Source of the DNA: Asterionellopsis glacialis
Taxonomy: Eukaryota; Bacillariophyta; Plagiogrammaphyceae; Rhaphoneidales; Asterionellopsidaceae
Assembly: GCA_014885115.2 (NCBI GenBank)
Contig: WKLE02003659.1
Span: 1 to 58,728, forward strand
DNA length: 58,728 nucleotides
Reading direction: 5' to 3'
In this document: positions 50,761-58,728 of the stretch, in pieces
Layout of the letters: each line of letters opens with the position of its first letter
Position numbering within the stretch: the first letter of the stretch is position 1
Made by a program: the position numbers and the translations under genes
Notes under the pieces: generated by a model
The model's input: the letters and a program-made list of their open reading frames with translations, nothing else
What the model was told of the DNA's origin: nothing
Database searches by the model: none

Positions 50761-53700
50761 CTACATTTTGTTACTTCTGTGGATTTGTCGAGCAACGAAT
50801 AAACTTAGGTCTTTCTCTGTCCAGTATGAAGAATGAGCTGCAAAGGCTGCAACATATTCATTTGCATTTTCAATTTCTTTTTCTTGTAACATGTAATCAA
50901 TACGACGACCACCATTCAATGTACCACAATTAGGAATAAAGAGGCGATCATCCTCGTCGTCAAATTCTGATGATGACTGTTGTTGTTGCTCTTGCTGCTG
51001 GCGAAGGGCTGCTTCATCGTCATCTTCCAAAATCATGTCCATTGTTGAATCTACTTCTAATAAACCTAATCTTGTCATTCGTGATTCAACAGAATCTAAA
51101 ATATGTTGTTGGGTTTCCCATGTTGTATCTACAATTTTCTTCCATAAAATTTTTGTTTGATACTGAACACGGTATCCACCCTTCCAGTGAGGTATGATTC
51201 TTGGCTCAATATCTGAATTACGATTATCAATCAAAGGTTCGATACGGTATGCCACTGGGTCAAAGGGATGAAAAATATTAAATAGTCTTTGACATCCTGG
51301 TAATGTAAAGTCGTCTGTCAAGGGTTCATGCTGATTTCGTATCATTAAGAACACAGCTACAGGTGAACCCAATAAAAAGGCATTTTCAACTTTAAATGTG
51401 AGCTGAGGAAAGCTGTTTGATGATAGCTCTGACGTTGCACTTGCTGCTGTAGCTTGGTTCTTTGACGGTCCCTGAGAAGAAAAGTTGCTGCCTTCTGGGG
51501 TAGGGGAATCATGGAAAGTATCTGAAGCTTCTGACGTACTCTCACCCTTATCAGCGATTGTTGTCCTTCTACCTTGGGGTAGACTTTCAGTTTCATCGCC
51601 TGATGAATCCAAGCCTTCTCGCTGCACACCAGCAAGTGTCGATTCTGGTCCTTCGCTTGCTGCTGTTGTTGGTGTTGGTGTTGAAGTCATTTTTTGGTTG
51701 GCAAGAATGTCCCAAGAAACAATGGAACCAAGAGAATGACCCATCAATGAAATTTTCCCCTTGAACCCCGTTAGAGATCGATATTTTTTCACGACAAACT
51801 CCATTTCACTCACAACGATATCAATGATCGTATCATGGTGTTGGTCAGACATAAAGTACAAAACATCGAGCAATGTGTCATTTGCGAATGTACGCATTTG
51901 TGGGATAGTTTTAAGAGAAATATCATTCATGGTTGTGTTGGTGGATTTTCCTCTTTGCATCTGCTGCATAATATTAGCCAACTTGGTACCAGGTTGACGC
52001 TGAGATTGCAATGCAAAGGCCTCGTGCCATTCAACAGGGATATATTCTACCCGTGGTGACTTTTGGATCTGAGCATGATTTTCTCGTAGAAAATGACAAC
52101 AATCAACGATTGAAGAAAGATTTGGTAAATTAATACCAAACATATCAACAGACCGAAGCATTTCTCCAATTCCATGAACAATCAAAACAAGATGATCAAT
52201 GTCATCATCGTCAGTACACATTATTTGGTCTTTGTAAGGCAACTTCACAAGAGCAGCAGGAGCTGCCAAAGATTCAGTAGAGATATTGTCCTCTGTGACA
52301 TTGTTTTTGCTTGTTTGGCTGTCATTGATTCTTTCGTTGGCGTCTGTTCCATCAACATCCTTGTCAGATTTCACATCATCGATGCTTTCATTCTCATCCT
52401 TAAAATTTGATTCAAAGCAGTCATCTTCAACAAGGAACTCAAGGCCGTTTAATTGAGTATCCTCAATAAGATCATCTCCAACTAAATTGCCACGGGGTGT
52501 CGACACCAGATCTGATAGCTTTCCGTCAGGAAAAACTGGTATTTTTGGAGACTCAACAGAGCAGCCGCTATCATTGGTAGTGACACCAGATTCAGGCACA
52601 GTTTCTCTTGAATCCTGTTCCTTTGATTCATGTGCCACTTGTGCAGTGTCGCTTTCTTTGATATCTTTATCAATAACCGAAAATTCAGGTTCTAATACTG
52701 AATCCTCGGGAGATGATGAGTTGGGAGACGCCATGGGACGTTCGGCACCGCGATATACGCGACGCTTCCATAGCGAAATTGCGCCACCTAGATTCTTAGA
52801 GATTGCTGTAACTTGAGTCAAGGAACGGAACTGAACAAGTTGCTGTTCAGACCCATCAGGACTATTTACCTGAACCGTCAAGACCGCTCCATCAACTGTA
52901 TCATTGTCTTCAACTTGTGTTGATAACTTCCATTTCAGGAAAAAGTACGCATCCTCGAGAACGGCAGCATCAACTTCATTGTAGGGTTGCAAGCCGTACC
53001 GCTGTGTGTCCATTAACCAAACTGCTCTACGAACTTCATCACCAGGTCCGTGAAATCTCCACATCGTTGGCCGCATCAACATTGTTAACGGTGGTGGGTA
53101 AAACACCATATCGAACGAAAGAAGAGACTCATCATTTGTCTCGCAACGGTCACACAGGGTTCCGAGTTTCTTTTGGAACAGTGGTGGTTTTCTATATTCG
53201 TGACTCATGCGACATCTAGGACAACAAGGTCGATACGAGACAGATTGGCGTTTTTGATCTATAAGAATATCTTGCTCCATATCAGGTTCGAACCACTGTG
53301 CGACCGTTGGATAACGATTCAACGGATTGCAATCTTCGACAGTCTGCTTATCACCATTAGTTAGATCCTGTTCGCCCAAACTTTCTTCTGGAGATTCAAT
53401 ATTGGGTTCGTTGGAGTTGGAATCACTCAATATTTTCAAATAGCGTTCCTCAAGCTTGTCGTGCTCGGACAGAATAGCCCAAGGAACATCCTTCCCTGGT
53501 CGCTTCCCATTGACATACGGAAGTCGAAACCACAAAGGAATAACTCCATCTGGTTTGGAGAGAAAAAATGTTGCATCTTGAGAACGATAAGAAGGTTTGA
53601 TAGATAGCCATTCATCGTTCGCTGTCAATTCCCCACCTCTCAGTCGGAGCAGTCCGGTCAACACAAGATCATGGTAGAGAGGTTTATTATGAGCTCGAAC

Positions 53701-54567
53701 ATGTGCTGCAAGTTCATACCGTGCAATAACTCCTGCTGTTGAGAAATACCGTTCGCAAAGATGATCAATAACCTCCCGCTTATGACCATCGTCCAATGTA
53801 GCGTAGGGACCCGAACCAAGAACTTTCCACTGTGTATGCATGAGAGTCCGGGTGATGTTGGCATCTACAAGCTTTGCGTACAACGAAACTTCCCTCCCGA
53901 CTGTGGTTAAGGCCCACTTTGTCCCTGTCATTACAGTATCAACAGAGTCACGAACAGCAGTTCTTGAGGGTATTGGATATTGTGCGATATGCCAGGCTGT
54001 TTGCATGCATTGGACACTCATAACCAAAGCAGGAGCTATTACATTTTCGCCGACAAATGGGACTTTTTTTGCAACGTCAAGTGATGCACCTGCAACTTGT
54101 GCAGCCTGTGGAGACTGTAGAAAATCACTTGTTCCTCCAGCTATTCGTTCGACACCAGAAAAGGCTGGTAGTAAGACCCAGTCCCTTACAGGCGACAAAA
54201 GGCCATGTTCCAACCCTGTTGCTCCTGCCTTTGCGGCGCCATACCCCTGTCCCACGGCTTTTACTGACGCCACCAATATACCTCGAACTGCATTGTATCC
54301 ATGTTCCCAATGATCAACGGCTTGCTGAGCTGCATCAATTGAAGCGTCATTCGAATCCCAAATCTTGCGCTTACTTGCCAAGGCGGCTTGTTTAGACACG
54401 CGTTGAATTTGTCGAACAGTCGATTCCGCTCTCTTGTGATGATGATGGTGTCGAGATGCGTGATGTTCTACAAGAGGTGATTGTTCCACATAGAAGGCTG
54501 GTTGTGCTTGTTCACCATTCGAATCATCGTGATATAGATGTGACGACAAGGATGATTGAGAAGACAT
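50761..54567 (-). CDS. DDHD-domain phospholipase A1 (PA-PLA1 type)
   Basis: A 1268-aa intronless protein. The N-terminal 270 residues are helical and unrecognised. About 445-475 hold a CxxC..CxxC pattern (CCPRCRMSH, LCDRC), a probable zinc ribbon. WRFHGPGDEVRRAVWLMD at about 495 matches the PA-PLA1 region that precedes the lipase. The lipase part has LIVHGIGE and nucleophile S945 in GHSLG. The DDHD region follows (FLLGSPVAVFLMIRN, FNIFHPFDPVAYRIEPL) with the expected HPxDPVAYR motif. These enzymes hydrolyse phosphatidic acid and related lipids and act in membrane traffic. Several acidic insertions are present. It converges with TMEM184; the gap is 288 bases. Confidence 0.92.
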   Translation of the reverse strand: MSSQSSLSSHLYHDDSNGEQAQPAFYVEQSPLVEHHASRHHHHHKRAESTVRQIQRVSKQAALASKRKIWDSNDASIDAAQQAVDHWEHGYNAVRGILVASVKAVGQGYGAAKAGATGLEHGLLSPVRDWVLLPAFSGVERIAGGTSDFLQSPQAAQVAGASLDVAKKVPFVGENVIAPALVMSVQCMQTAWHIAQYPIPSRTAVRDSVDTVMTGTKWALTTVGREVSLYAKLVDANITRTLMHTQWKVLGSGPYATLDDGHKREVIDHLCERYFSTAGVIARYELAAHVRAHNKPLYHDLVLTGLLRLRGGELTANDEWLSIKPSYRSQDATFFLSKPDGVIPLWFRLPYVNGKRPGKDVPWAILSEHDKLEERYLKILSDSNSNEPNIESPEESLGEQDLTNGDKQTVEDCNPLNRYPTVAQWFEPDMEQDILIDQKRQSVSYRPCCPRCRMSHEYRKPPLFQKKLGTLCDRCETNDESLLSFDMVFYPPPLTMLMRPTMWRFHGPGDEVRRAVWLMDTQRYGLQPYNEVDAAVLEDAYFFLKWKLSTQVEDNDTVDGAVLTVQVNSPDGSEQQLVQFRSLTQVTAISKNLGGAISLWKRRVYRGAERPMASPNSSSPEDSVLEPEFSVIDKDIKESDTAQVAHESKEQDSRETVPESGVTTNDSGCSVESPKIPVFPDGKLSDLVSTPRGNLVGDDLIEDTQLNGLEFLVEDDCFESNFKDENESIDDVKSDKDVDGTDANERINDSQTSKNNVTEDNISTESLAAPAALVKLPYKDQIMCTDDDDIDHLVLIVHGIGEMLRSVDMFGINLPNLSSIVDCCHFLRENHAQIQKSPRVEYIPVEWHEAFALQSQRQPGTKLANIMQQMQRGKSTNTTMNDISLKTIPQMRTFANDTLLDVLYFMSDQHHDTIIDIVVSEMEFVVKKYRSLTGFKGKISLMGHSLGSIVSWDILANQKMTSTPTPTTAASEGPESTLAGVQREGLDSSGDETESLPQGRRTTIADKGESTSEASDTFHDSPTPEGSNFSSQGPSKNQATAASATSELSSNSFPQLTFKVENAFLLGSPVAVFLMIRNQHEPLTDDFTLPGCQRLFNIFHPFDPVAYRIEPLIDNRNSDIEPRIIPHWKGGYRVQYQTKILWKKIVDTTWETQQHILDSVESRMTRLGLLEVDSTMDMILEDDDEAALRQQQEQQQQSSSEFDDEDDRLFIPNCGTLNGGRRIDYMLQEKEIENANEYVAAFAAHSSYWTEKDLSLFVARQIHRSNKM

Positions 54568-54856
54568 TGACGATAGCTGTAGAAGAATTACAAATCCGCT
54601 AATGAGGCAAATAATGAATACTACAGAGGTGCAAAAGTATCATTCGACATGAAAATAACAGGATCCTACAAGATCTTCAGGTGCTACGATTGCTACTCTA
54701 GAGTCCTACATAAAACTAGGAATAGTCATATTGCAGAGCTGGGAATGTGTGGTTTTACTCATCATGGCGTGGGGGAAACCTTCGGTCAGTCGTACATCAT
54801 GTACGATAAGTAGGACCATGTTGTTGGACCTACCAACAAAAAGGCGCGTCACTGGG

Positions 54857-54882
54857 CTTGAGACCAGCGGGCTGGTCTCAAG
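54857..54882. repeat. Perfect 12-bp hairpin
   Basis: CTTGAGACCAGC, a GG spacer, then the exact reverse complement. It lies about 290 bases upstream of the phospholipase start codon. Its role is unknown. Confidence 0.8.
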
Positions 54883-56866
54883 TATCCTCATCCCTACGTC
54901 ACCAAATGATGTCACATGCAGTTAACATCATGGAGTCTATGATTCGGGTTAGGGATTGGATTTTAGGATTAGGATTTAGAGTCATTAGAGGAAAAGAAGA
55001 ATGATAGTATTGTTTTTTAATTTTAATTGTATCTTTCCAAGTGTTGTGTATATCCAACTACTAATAGTTAGTTGATGGTAGTAGTATCCATGGTCTAGTA
55101 AATCTGATGGGGTAGTACGCACAACTTCAAGGCACATGATGATGATGTACAGCTGCCCATCACTATCAGGTGGATTCACTTAATTAGTAGATATCATTAA
55201 GAGCTTGTCTATCAACTGGTTGAACATCATTTTCAGTTGCACACACTTGAAAATACCTTGCATAGGCCTTCTTTCTCCATGCTCATACATTGGCATATTT
55301 TTAAAAGTATGCCCTCCCATGTAAACATTTTGTGTATATATCCCAGTTTCAACCACAAGTGACATCTCTTGAAGATAAGCTATCACATGGCACAATTTTG
55401 TTGGGTCAATTCTGCACTATGGCTAAGATTTTATAGGAAGAATCTTCTCACCTTTTACACTAATTGTTGAATATGTTTTCCTCAGGAACATACTAAACTT
55501 CTTGAGGCAGCCTGACTTGTCTTGACTTTGATATCACTTCTACATCTTCAGTAATGCTGAGGAATGACTCTCTTACAGTGGTTGCTCAAATAGCTTTTGA
55601 AAGAGATGTTGCAAGCAATGACTGAGATACACTAATGCAAGTACTCTCTCTGTATAGTGCAACAAGTTTAGTAACTGTATTTTTTTTCTAATTTCAAGGC
55701 TCTTCTTGTCATTCTTCTTTGACATACAACAGGATCATCATTCAATGAAACATGTAAGCATACAACTGCAGGAATTTTGAGTTGTGTTATCTTCACCAGC
55801 TTATCTAAAATACAAAGGAACAATCTTTTTTGTCCTATTTTAACCAATTTGGCAATTAGCACTCCTTGTCTTCAATTGTGAAGTCCACCTTGATACTCCT
55901 TTCATTTTTGCAAAATCATCACAGATGACATCACTCCCAAAATTCCCAGTAAATAAATCATTTCTAAGAGAAGTACCTTCAAATCTATGTCTCTTACAGT
56001 ACCAAAATCCCCAGTCAAAAATGACTGGAAAAATTCCATGTGAATAAGAAGAAACCATGTCTCTTCTTTTTTATTGCTAAGAATTGTGGATTTCATATGT
56101 TTTCCCCCTCAATTTTAAGGGTCTAAATTAGAGGGAAATCAGAAATAAATCAGACCTTGTCAAAGTAGGTACCACTCATAAATCTGAGTCACCCTCTTTT
56201 TTCTGGTCCTATATGAGAGCAGAAGATTATGATCTCTGACAGGGGGCCACATGCACTTGCTGCCGTGTGCAGCCTGCAAAGAAGAAAAAAGCTTTCTGAT
56301 CAAGAAAACAGCTTATTCAATACAAAAATCATGGCACAGCAATCATCAAATGCTGCCCCCCTTGATGTCAACACAGAATGTGAATTCTGGATAACTATAA
56401 ATAGGCCTCAATTTTTCATAATATATTTTTATATTTTCTGGGAGATCTTCACTGGTGGCTTTTGTTGATTTTTTACAGGATAATTGGAGGTCAAAATTCA
56501 AAGCACAACATATGGTAGATTCTGATATATTTTTCAAAAAAGGAAAGGTTGATTGTAAATGTTGTTACAGCTCTTCAATGTAAAAGGTGGGATGAGCATT
56601 TACATAATTTTCTAAATTTTTTAAAACGTTTGATAGTATATGAGTTGTTTCTTGCTGACCCGTTTTTTAGAAAAGTACTGTACCAACGATGGATGTTACA
56701 GCAAGTAGGACCAAAACTGTCACTGAGAAAGTCAACCGCAATGTTGTATATATGTATCAAGCTGACAATCCTCCAGCATAGATCATGATAGTAAACCATT
56801 CTCCTCCTGTTTTAATGAATAAAACAGAGGGGAGCAAATTTCTTGTGTCTGGAATTACAATGAAAT

Positions 56867-56902
56867 GCTCGGTTTGTCACTTTTGAAAGTGACAAACCGA
56901 GC
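56867..56902. repeat. Perfect 17-bp hairpin
   Basis: Arms GCTCGGTTTGTCACTTT and its exact reverse complement, separated by TG. A weaker hairpin with TGTTTTA/TAAAACA arms lies just upstream at about 56800-56834. CAGGGCATTCAC occurs twice just downstream (near 56919 and 56983). Such inverted and direct repeats are common near transposon ends. Confidence 0.85.
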
Positions 56903-57152
56903 TATTTACCCATAAGTCAGGGCATTCACAAGAGAATGCTAGTGGTTTGGAAACAAATGAACAGAGCTTGTTTCCTGTAATTCAGGGCATTCACCAGGAG
57001 GGTCATGTCACTCAAAAAATGTAGAAATCAATTTTACGATTCACTGGATCCCATTACTCTGATGTACTTGGAGCCTAAAATCGAGAAAATTTTGAACTAA
57101 AATCGAGTAGATAAAAGTCTGAATTATTGTATCAAAGATAGGACTACTTTAA

Positions 57153-58150
57153 GGTGGTAGATTGGCTTACAGCCGCCTAAGTAATTTCTACGTTATTTCT
57201 ACAGGATTTTGTTCCATACTGGGCTAAAATCACAAAAAAATTCCTTTTTTTCTGGATTTGGGTTCGAGATGGAACTTTGTCGTACTTTTTCACCTTTGCA
57301 CCGAACTCTCTTTATCACTGGAATCATAGGAGAAGATTCCATTTCTCTTCAGAACACCTATCAGAATATTTGTATGTAATATATAGTAACATAATATCTC
57401 TATGTTTGCTATTTTTTTTCACTATAACTAACTTGACATGCCTTCTCTCCTTCTCCGACTCCAACCTCTTAAGTATTGTTCTTCGCCTTCCCAGCACCAT
57501 TCCAACAACTATTGAAAATGAACAAGTACAGGAGAGCAATGATGCCTATGTAAATGAAAACCGTACATTACTTAGGAGAGAAGAAAAAGAGGAATCGTTG
57601 TCAGCAAGAGATGCAAGCCTGCCCTTGAACAGTATGTGTGAAAATGAAGAATTAGATTTGGTGGAGTGGCTGACAGACAGTGTTTTGAAACTCAATATAA
57701 TTGACTTTGATGAGGACTTGGAGATCAATTCTGATGACTCAGACGATGATCTGGTGTGAATATTACCAATCAGATCTGTTAGATAGATACATAAACTAAT
57801 ATATTCTGGCCTAACATTGCAGATGAGGCCCTTCATAACGTAACTTACAGCATATGAACATAAATTTTGTGATTTTAGCATTTTTAGTCGTTTTTTGGAA
57901 AAATTGAAAAAACTAAGAACCGCATCTGCAACTTTGAGCCAGAATGTAGTAGTTTATGTATCTATGTAAAAGGTTTGATACTAGCTTCTGACCAAATTAT
58001 GGGATGAAACGGATCATTCCCAGGGTGTTGGGGTCTAAAAAGAGAAAATTAAAAAAAATTAAATTTCTAGATGAAAGCACAGAAAATCTGTCCCTGGGGT
58101 TTGAATTTTCATGTTTACGAAAAGGAGTGAATGTAAGTGGATCTACCACC
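57153..58150. mobile_element. 998-bp TTAA-flanked element with terminal inverted repeats
   Basis: The left end GGTGGTAGAT (57153-57162) and the right end ATCTACCACC (58141-58150) are exact inverted repeats. The next bases also match in part: CTTACA occurs at the same distance on both sides. TTAA lies directly outside each end (57149-57152 and 58151-58154), as expected for the 4-bp target duplication of piggyBac-type elements. piggyBac termini usually begin with CCC, which is not the case here. The interior carries one short open frame, so this would be a non-autonomous or deleted copy. Confidence 0.55.
57277..57759 (+). CDS. Short ORF with acidic end inside the TTAA element
   Basis: 160 residues. 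The first half is hydrophobic and unlikely to be coding as it stands; a CCCAG at 57490-57494 could be an intron acceptor. From about 57510 on the composition is clearly protein-like, with RREEKEESLSARDASLPLN and a final acidic run (DEDLEINSDDSDDDLV). It may be the last exon or remnant of a transposon protein or captured host gene. No domain was recognised. Confidence 0.35.
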   Translation: MSYFFTFAPNSLYHWNHRRRFHFSSEHLSEYLYVIYSNIISLCLLFFFTITNLTCLLSFSDSNLLSIVLRLPSTIPTTIENEQVQESNDAYVNENRTLLRREEKEESLSARDASLPLNSMCENEELDLVEWLTDSVLKLNIIDFDEDLEINSDDSDDDLV

Positions 58151-58728
58151 TTAAATAGGAGTCTAAATCCGGAGAAATGATATCCGAAATGACAAAACTT
58201 TGAAATTGACAATAAATCTGGTTTGTCGACCCCCCAACACAATGATGGAACCATAATTGGTTCTACGAGGATAAAAAATACTTATGAATATTGAACATAT
58301 ATGACTGGCGCTATCAAATCTGGCCACCTCAGGGTGATTTCCGACTAAAATCAAGTTAATCAGATATTTCTGTTTATAGCATATTTGAATGGTCCAGAAG
58401 GAGAGCTTTTGATAGGTGTGCTGTACTTGTTCTGGATATCTCTGATGGCTGAGATATGTTGATTTGAACATAGTGTTCCGACATACGGACACGTATGTTG
58501 TGTACGTTTTGCGCATGCAACAACATGTAATTTTTTTTTGTCAGCTGCATCTTCTGTACCTGTTGTTTGTGCTAGCAATTTTTTCTTGCAGAACAGAAAA
58601 TGGTCCCCATGACGACAGCCAACAACATCACTGCTGACAACACCTTTCAAGGTGTTATCATGAAGGATCACCAGAAGGAGGCGCATCCTTTCACTCTATT
58701 CAACAGGAGGGAGGAAAATTTTGACGAA
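58151..58728. other. Right-hand flank with unassigned ORF
   Basis: A minus-strand frame at 58360-58686 (108 codons from an ATG) has several Cys and His (CRHGDHFLFC, ACAKRTQHTCPYVGTLC), spaced somewhat like a zinc-binding end. An in-frame stop lies just upstream of the ATG, so if it is part of a larger protein there must be an intron. The segment 58218-58265 is an imperfect inverted copy of 57990-58040. The window ends here. Confidence 0.35.

Larger units (their letters stand above)
54568..57152. other. Gene-poor region with degraded, unrecognised coding traces
   Basis: The first part should hold the promoter of the phospholipase gene. From about 55.2 kb, minus-strand open frames (55180-55395, 55668-55862, 55840-56058) have coding-like composition but are cut by stops and frame changes, as in a decayed gene. 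Plus-strand frames at 56229-56468 and 56549-56788 are equally short. I recognise no domain. Two hairpins are listed separately. A TTAGG(G/A)-like stretch lies at 54948-54976. Two exact CTAAAATCGAG copies sit at 57075-57085 and 57097-57107. The pattern fits an old mobile element, but that is inference. Confidence 0.45.

Noticed and set aside
1..58728. CRISPR arrays, bacterial operons or prophage
   Set aside because: No regularly spaced repeats were seen, and introns, targeting peptides and gene content are eukaryotic.

Overview
The window is nuclear DNA of a photosynthetic stramenopile, most probably a diatom. Three predicted preproteins begin with a hydrophobic signal peptide that ends in an ASAFAP-like motif (SAFAP, ADAF, SDAF), the signature of import into a red-algal-type secondary plastid. 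Genes are compact and lie on both strands. Introns are few and short, mostly 47 to 143 nt, with GTAAGT or GTACGT donors. Several genes are typically eukaryotic: CBP80, SUV3, TMEM184, a DDHD phospholipase and a HisH-HisF fusion. No rRNA, tRNA or CRISPR was seen. I assembled the split genes by matching splice sites and reading phase by eye.

Layout. 0.5-4.6 kb: an ankyrin-repeat protein kinase with a coiled-coil insertion in the kinase domain. 4.7-8.0 kb: two plastid-targeted proteins on the minus strand, a VTT/TMEM64-type membrane protein and an unknown small protein. 8.5-11.3 kb: a three-domain protein that joins a PNKP-type DNA 3'-phosphatase/5'-kinase to a complete aldo/keto reductase. 12.9-16.5 kb: nuclear cap-binding protein CBP80 with an added glycine/arginine-rich N-terminus. 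16.8-19.0 kb: a protein with three HMG boxes whose first box is split by a 575-nt intron. 20.2-22.0 kb: HisHF of histidine synthesis. 22.2-24.5 kb: a membrane-anchored leucine-rich-repeat protein. 26.0-27.2 kb: a four-exon short-chain dehydrogenase. 29.6-31.5 kb: a four-exon lactonase-type beta-propeller. 32.2-32.7 kb: a plastid thioredoxin. 33.7-34.9 kb: a coiled-coil protein. 35.1-37.9 kb: mitochondrial RNA helicase SUV3. 38.1-41.2 kb: a tandem duplication of about 1.56 kb carrying a secreted cysteine-rich, GPI-type protein; the second copy has a frameshift. 41.4-54.6 kb: a Rid-family protein, a metallophosphoesterase, a RING-H2 membrane protein, TMEM184 and a DDHD-type phospholipase A1. 54.6-58.7 kb: gene-poor DNA with degraded ORFs, strong hairpins and a 998-bp TTAA-flanked element with terminal inverted repeats.

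The genes do not form one pathway; this is ordinary eukaryotic gene order with convergent and divergent pairs. The most unusual items are the PNKP-aldo/keto reductase fusion, the duplicated and partly broken cysteine-rich surface protein, the TTAA-flanked element, and a recurrent intergenic interrupted palindrome, GTACC(A/T)GGTAC. Family assignments come from motif recognition alone; no database search was possible.
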